16,209 nucleotides of DNA from Muribaculaceae bacterium (lineage in GTDB: Bacteria; Bacteroidota; Bacteroidia; Bacteroidales; Muribaculaceae). Of the stretch, positions 13,443 to 16,209 are shown piece after piece. Position 1 is the first letter of the stretch, and every line of letters starts with the position of its first letter. The notes under the pieces are model-generated. The model saw only the letters and a program-made list of their open reading frames with translations. It did no database searches and had not been told where the DNA came from. The position numbers and the translations under genes are program-made. The stretch lies in assembly GCA_016287065.1 (NCBI GenBank), contig JAEEVB010000016.1, positions 1 through 16,209 on the forward strand, given 5' to 3'.

Positions 13443-14582
13443 ATGAAGACTTGTATCGAATGCGGAGCACCTCTCTCTGACGACGCCCAATTCTGTTTAA
13501 GCTGCGGTGCTGATGTAATCACGCCTGAAACAGACAACAACCCCAACGCCGAGGAGAACACCGAGCCTGTAGAACAGCAACCTGTACAACAAGAGCATAC
13601 ACAGCAACAACCTGTACAGCAGGCCCCCATACAACAGCAGCAACCAGTGCAGCAGCATCCGCCAATGCGGCAACAGCCACCAATGCGTCAGCAACCGGTT
13701 CAACAGCATCCGCCAATGCGGCAACAGCCACCAATGCGTCAGCAACCGGTTCAACAGCCGATGCCTCAGTATCAGCAACCCATGCAGCAGTCAATGCCCC
13801 AGTATCAGCAACCGATGCAGCAGTCAATGCCCCAGTATCAGCAACCTGAACAAAATCGAGGAACATCGAACAAGACCTTGCTTTATGTATTAATCCCCTT
13901 ATTAGTCGTCGGAGCCGCCGTTGCTATTCTGTTTGCTACGGGAGTATTCTCGGGCAAGAAGGATGCTGCAAAATCGGAACAAACCGAAGTAGCCACACAA
14001 GTGGAACAGAGCACACAAATCCAAGACCAAGAGCAGCCAAGCGAAGAGGAGAATCAACCCGCAGAACAAAGCAATCAAGGCAATCAAAACGTTACGCTAT
14101 GCGGCATCACCTTCCCCCTTGCCGAGGACTATGAAGTGATAGACCGCAAAACGCTTAATGATAGTGAAGCCTGCCTTATTGTCCCCAAAGGTTCCTCAGA
14201 CCGATCTAATCGCCTCGTGCTGAGAATTTACCCCAATAAGCTTGATGGCGTCGACGGCATCACCAACGAGGAAATTGGCGACCTGCTCTCGGGCATTGTT
14301 GATGCCAATGCCGGCGTGTTTGCCAACAAGGAAAAGAGTGGATTCAAACTGGACCGAGCATACAAGATCCACTACGATGATAATGCCAACGGCTCCTATT
14401 TCCCCCACTGCTACACCTATTTGAACTGGACCGACAGGGAAGGGAAATATTCACGCAGCTACACCGAAGCCACATTGGTGAAACGAATCGTCGTGTCGGG
14501 TTCGGCTATCGCCACCGACCAAGGCGAGCTAAACGCCCTCACCGACATCTACTCTGAAGTAGTGCAAGCTGCCAATGAGTAA
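13443..14582 (+). CDS. Zinc-ribbon, Gln/Pro-repeat, single-pass membrane protein
   Basis: A 379-residue protein in four parts. Residues 1-24 are a zinc ribbon (C4-x2-C7 and C18-x2-C21: CIECGAPLSDDAQFCLSCG). Residues 43-138 are a Gln/Pro/Met-rich low-complexity region made of 17-residue and 11-residue tandem repeats. Residues 145-169 form one transmembrane helix (TLLYVLIPLLVVGAAVAILF). Residues 170-213 are a Gln/Glu-rich linker, and 214-379 are a globular extracytoplasmic domain (VTLCGITFPLAEDYEVIDRK and on). The predicted topology puts the zinc ribbon and repeats in the cytoplasm and the globular domain in the periplasm. Zinc ribbon plus one helix is a widespread bacterial layout of mostly unknown function, and I do not recognise the C-terminal domain. 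It probably acts with the lipoprotein encoded 16 bp upstream. Confidence 0.82.
   Translation: MKTCIECGAPLSDDAQFCLSCGADVITPETDNNPNAEENTEPVEQQPVQQEHTQQQPVQQAPIQQQQPVQQHPPMRQQPPMRQQPVQQHPPMRQQPPMRQQPVQQPMPQYQQPMQQSMPQYQQPMQQSMPQYQQPEQNRGTSNKTLLYVLIPLLVVGAAVAILFATGVFSGKKDAAKSEQTEVATQVEQSTQIQDQEQPSEEENQPAEQSNQGNQNVTLCGITFPLAEDYEVIDRKTLNDSEACLIVPKGSSDRSNRLVLRIYPNKLDGVDGITNEEIGDLLSGIVDANAGVFANKEKSGFKLDRAYKIHYDDNANGSYFPHCYTYLNWTDREGKYSRSYTEATLVKRIVVSGSAIATDQGELNALTDIYSEVVQAANE
13653..13754 (+). repeat. 51-bp coding tandem repeat (2 exact copies)
   Basis: Two identical 51-bp units (13653-13703, 13704-13754) encode a 17-residue unit containing QHPPMRQQPPMRQQPVQ. Degenerate flanking copies extend to about 13638 on the left. 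The unit length is a multiple of three, so copy-number change would keep the frame. Confidence 0.9.
13761..13846 (+). repeat. 33-bp coding tandem repeat (about 2.6 copies)
   Basis: Units at 13761-13793, 13794-13826 and a partial one at 13827-13846 encode the 11-residue unit MPQYQQPMQQS. Only two base differences are seen between units (CCT/CCC and CCC/CCG), which points to recent duplication. Confidence 0.9.
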
Positions 14583-14609
14583 ACGTCGCCCAATCGATAA
14601 GCGATGTCA

Positions 14610-14626
14610 TCATCACTGTGTGGTGA
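14610..14626. terminator. Possible weak hairpin between convergent genes
   Basis: TCATCAC (14610-14616) and GTGGTGA (14620-14626) can form a 7-bp stem with one G-U pair around a 3-base loop, in the 53-bp gap between the zinc-ribbon gene and rnhB, which converge here. There is no U tail. Weak evidence. Confidence 0.25.
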
Positions 14627-14635
14627 AAGATCTTA

Positions 14636-15238
14636 TTAGAAGAGGCTGAGCTGGCGGTGGATGAGAGTGAATGACTTGCGATGATAGGGGGTGATGCCAT
14701 ACTGCTCGATGGCAGCATAGTGATCCTTAGTAGGATATCCCTTGTTTTTAGCCCAACCATACTGCGGGAAATCCTGTGCAATCCTTAACATGTACTCATC
14801 ACGATGAGTCTTGGCAAGAATGGAAGCGGCAGCGATGCTAAGCATCTTGCCGTCGCCCTTGACGATGGTAGTATAGGGCACATCGTTCCAAGACCTGAAG
14901 CGGTTGCCGTCGACCAAGATGTGCTCAGGTTTCACCGACAGTTGATCGAGTGCACGGTGCATGGCCAGAATCGATGCATTGAGAATGTTGATGCGGTCAA
15001 TCTCCTCGGGCCACACCATAGCCACCGCCCATGCAAGTGCCTTATGCTCGATGACAGGACGCAACATTTCGCGCTTGCGCTCGGTGAGCTGTTTGCTGTC
15101 ATTGATAATGTCGTTGTCGAAATCGGGCGGCAATATCACGGCAGCCGCAGTGACTGGACCAGCAAGTGGCCCGCGACCCGCCTCGTCGCATCCTGCCTCG
15201 AGGCGACCCTGAACCATATATTTAGCAAGTGTAGCCAT
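14636..15238 (-). CDS. rnhB: Ribonuclease HII
   Basis: RNase HII nicks RNA:DNA hybrids and removes ribonucleotides wrongly placed in DNA. The 200-residue protein shows all four acidic active-site residues: D18 and E19 in GCDEAGRGPLAGPV, D110 in ILVDGN and D147 in KTHRDEYM. Also present are KGDGKMLSIAAASILAKTHR and the C-terminal GYPTKDHYAAI. The frame stays open upstream to 15310, but ATG 15238 (MATLAKYMVQGRLEAGCDEA) fits family length and lies 27 bp after a TAnnTTTG box. It ends with two stop codons in a row (TAA TAA), convergent with the zinc-ribbon gene. Confidence 0.95.
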   Translation of the reverse strand: MATLAKYMVQGRLEAGCDEAGRGPLAGPVTAAAVILPPDFDNDIINDSKQLTERKREMLRPVIEHKALAWAVAMVWPEEIDRINILNASILAMHRALDQLSVKPEHILVDGNRFRSWNDVPYTTIVKGDGKMLSIAAASILAKTHRDEYMLRIAQDFPQYGWAKNKGYPTKDHYAAIEQYGITPYHRKSFTLIHRQLSLF

Positions 15239-15265
15239 AGTTTCGGTTTTGATTAATATGTAGCA

Positions 15266-15297
15266 CAAATATAACATATTTAGTTTGGTTTTACAAT
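15266..15297 (-). promoter_or_regulatory. rnhB promoter
   Basis: On the minus strand, TATATTTG (15273-15266) matches the -7 consensus. ATTG about 20 bp upstream (near 15294-15297) is a one-mismatch -33 element. Confidence 0.6.
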
Positions 15298-15330
15298 ATT
15301 TTTCACCCAAAACACATAAAAATCATTCGC

Positions 15331-15354
15331 AAATATCGCAAAAAAGAGATATTT
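15331..15354. repeat. Small inverted repeat between rnhB and the beta-helix gene
   Basis: AAATATC (15331-15337) and GATATTT (15348-15354) are perfect complements around a 10-base purine-rich loop. It lies between the two divergent promoters, so it could be an operator, but it is short and AT-rich and may be chance. Confidence 0.35.
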
Positions 15355-15379
15355 ATTAGTTTTTGTGTCGAAAAAGAAC

Positions 15380-15387
15380 TATCTTTG
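15380..15387 (+). promoter_or_regulatory. -7 promoter box for the beta-helix gene
   Basis: TATCTTTG matches TAnnTTTG exactly, 45 bp before ATG 15433. A TTTG at 15362-15365 is too close (14 bp) for a normal -33 element. Confidence 0.5.
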
Positions 15388-15432
15388 TTGAGAAAAGAAC
15401 TTTTGTTTAACATCAAATAAAAACTCCTGCTT

Positions 15433-16209
15433 ATGAAAAAAATCTTTACTCTCACACTAGCAGCGCTGGCGGCGCTGGGGCTGCAAGCCAAGGTCTACAC
15501 ATTTCAGGACCTTGCAGAATTTGAAAACTGTGGCGTGAGCCAGGTTGACGGCGCATGGGTGATTGCACCCAACAGCGAAATGGGCAACAAGGACACCTTG
15601 AGCTTTGATGATGGCCAGGTGCTGCGCCTGAAGAGCAAAATACAGATTGCCGAAGGCAATGTGCTGAAAGTGCTCAACAACGAGGTGGTGAAATTTGGCG
15701 ACGGCATGCAGATTGAAGTGCTGGGCGACATCGACTTCGCTCCCGAGGATAATGCCACCTTCACTGCCACCGACGATGCTGTGGCATCGGCCAAGGGTTT
15801 CTTTGTGCACGGCGACAACTCAAGTGCAGTGGTCAAGAATGTGCTGTTTGAGTATGTGGGCCTGTCCTACGGCAGTGCAGTGGGCACTGGCTCATTGACT
15901 ATGAGCGACTGCACCTTTGACAAGTACAACACCAAGAACGCCAGCGGCGCGGCACTCAACTTCTGCGCCCAGTGCGACGGCAATGTGGTGGAAGACTGCG
16001 TGTTCAGAGCCAGTCAGGTGAGTGCTATTGCCAACGGCTCCAACACCCCCGTGGGCATCGTTATCCGCAACAACGAGTTTGACAAGAACTCGACACAAAA
16101 GCGCAACCGTCCGCAGATAAACATGTCGGCAGGTGGCAATCACAAGATGATTATCGAGAACAACAACGTGATAGGCATTGGCGAGGTGACGCTTGCCGGC
16201 GGCATCGCC
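15433..16209 (+). CDS. Secreted right-handed beta-helix-type protein (3' part outside window)
   Basis: The frame is open from ATG 15433 to the right edge: 259 codons, no stop. Residues 1-19 are a signal peptide (MKKIFTLTLAALAALGLQA). From about residue 60 onward the sequence runs in short beta-strand rungs with Asn/Asp/Gly turns: KSKIQIAEGNVLKVLNNEVV, then VVKNVLFEYVGLSYGSAV, GSLTMSDCTFDKYNTKN, GNVVEDCVFRASQVSAIANG, VGIVIRNNEFDKNS and MIIENNNVIGIGEV. The recurring pattern V-x-D/N-C-x-F and I-x-N-N-x-F/V is typical of pectate-lyase-like parallel beta-helices used in polysaccharide binding or cleavage, or as surface proteins. The catalytic site and any C-terminal sorting domain lie outside the window, so enzyme activity cannot be judged. 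Confidence 0.75.
   Translation, partial: MKKIFTLTLAALAALGLQAKVYTFQDLAEFENCGVSQVDGAWVIAPNSEMGNKDTLSFDDGQVLRLKSKIQIAEGNVLKVLNNEVVKFGDGMQIEVLGDIDFAPEDNATFTATDDAVASAKGFFVHGDNSSAVVKNVLFEYVGLSYGSAVGTGSLTMSDCTFDKYNTKNASGAALNFCAQCDGNVVEDCVFRASQVSAIANGSNTPVGIVIRNNEFDKNSTQKRNRPQINMSAGGNHKMIIENNNVIGIGEVTLAGGIA

Noticed and set aside
13497..13866. Leu/Trp-rich and Ala/Val-rich repeat frames on the minus strand opposite the Gln/Pro repeats
   Set aside because: They are reverse readings of the tandem repeats, with no start signals. The zinc-ribbon frame explains the region.
14636..15310. Longer RNase HII starting at 15310
   Set aside because: The extra N-terminus (MGEKYCKTKLNMLYLCYILI) spans the promoter box and has no family counterpart; ATG 15238 fits.

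Overview
The window looks like chromosomal DNA from a member of the Bacteroidales, probably a gut lineage near Muribaculaceae or Prevotella; the family is inference. The grounds are the Bacteroidetes-type -7 promoter box (TAnnTTTG) ahead of at least eight genes, often with a TTTG-like -33 element; the lack of Shine-Dalgarno-rich starts; AT-rich intergenic DNA beside GC-richer genes; and protein types common in that order (DUF4332, OprO/P-type porin, RsmI-like paralog, IS4 transposase fragment). No rRNA, tRNA or CRISPR array was recognised.

Left part (1-6445), mostly housekeeping. On the minus strand, a PhoH-family ATPase gene is followed by an exported rhodanese/metallo-beta-lactamase fusion that runs off the left edge. 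Divergent from phoH, on the plus strand, lie an RsmI-like methyltransferase and a WalJ/YycJ-like MBL nuclease. They converge on a minus-strand operon cmk - ispH - DUF3298-type membrane protein. Divergent from cmk is a small DUF4332 helix-hairpin-helix protein with a near-consensus promoter.

Middle part (6446-10396). A gene-free stretch with a strong hairpin and an AT-rich interrupted palindrome precedes a small secreted protein that ends in a two-repeat dockerin. Its stop overlaps the start of a U32-family [4Fe-4S] protein. Next come a terminator-like hairpin, a broken tyrosine integrase fragment, a second hairpin, and a near-consensus promoter for an OprO/P-type outer-membrane porin.

Right part (10397-16209). 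Between the porin and dcuB (C4-dicarboxylate antiporter) lies a spacer made of three different 7-bp-period repeat blocks. Directly after the dcuB stop is an internal piece of an IS4-family transposase. It also cuts off the 3' end of an unidentified gene on the minus strand. Then follow a plus-strand pair (small lipoprotein; zinc-ribbon, Gln/Pro-repeat, single-pass membrane protein), rnhB on the minus strand, and the start of a secreted beta-helix protein that leaves the window at the right edge.

I see no convincing complete new defence, mobile or biosynthetic system. The most unusual items are the heptad-repeat spacer, the repeat-bearing zinc-ribbon membrane protein with its lipoprotein partner, the orphan dockerin protein overlapping a U32 gene, and the two decayed mobile-element scars.
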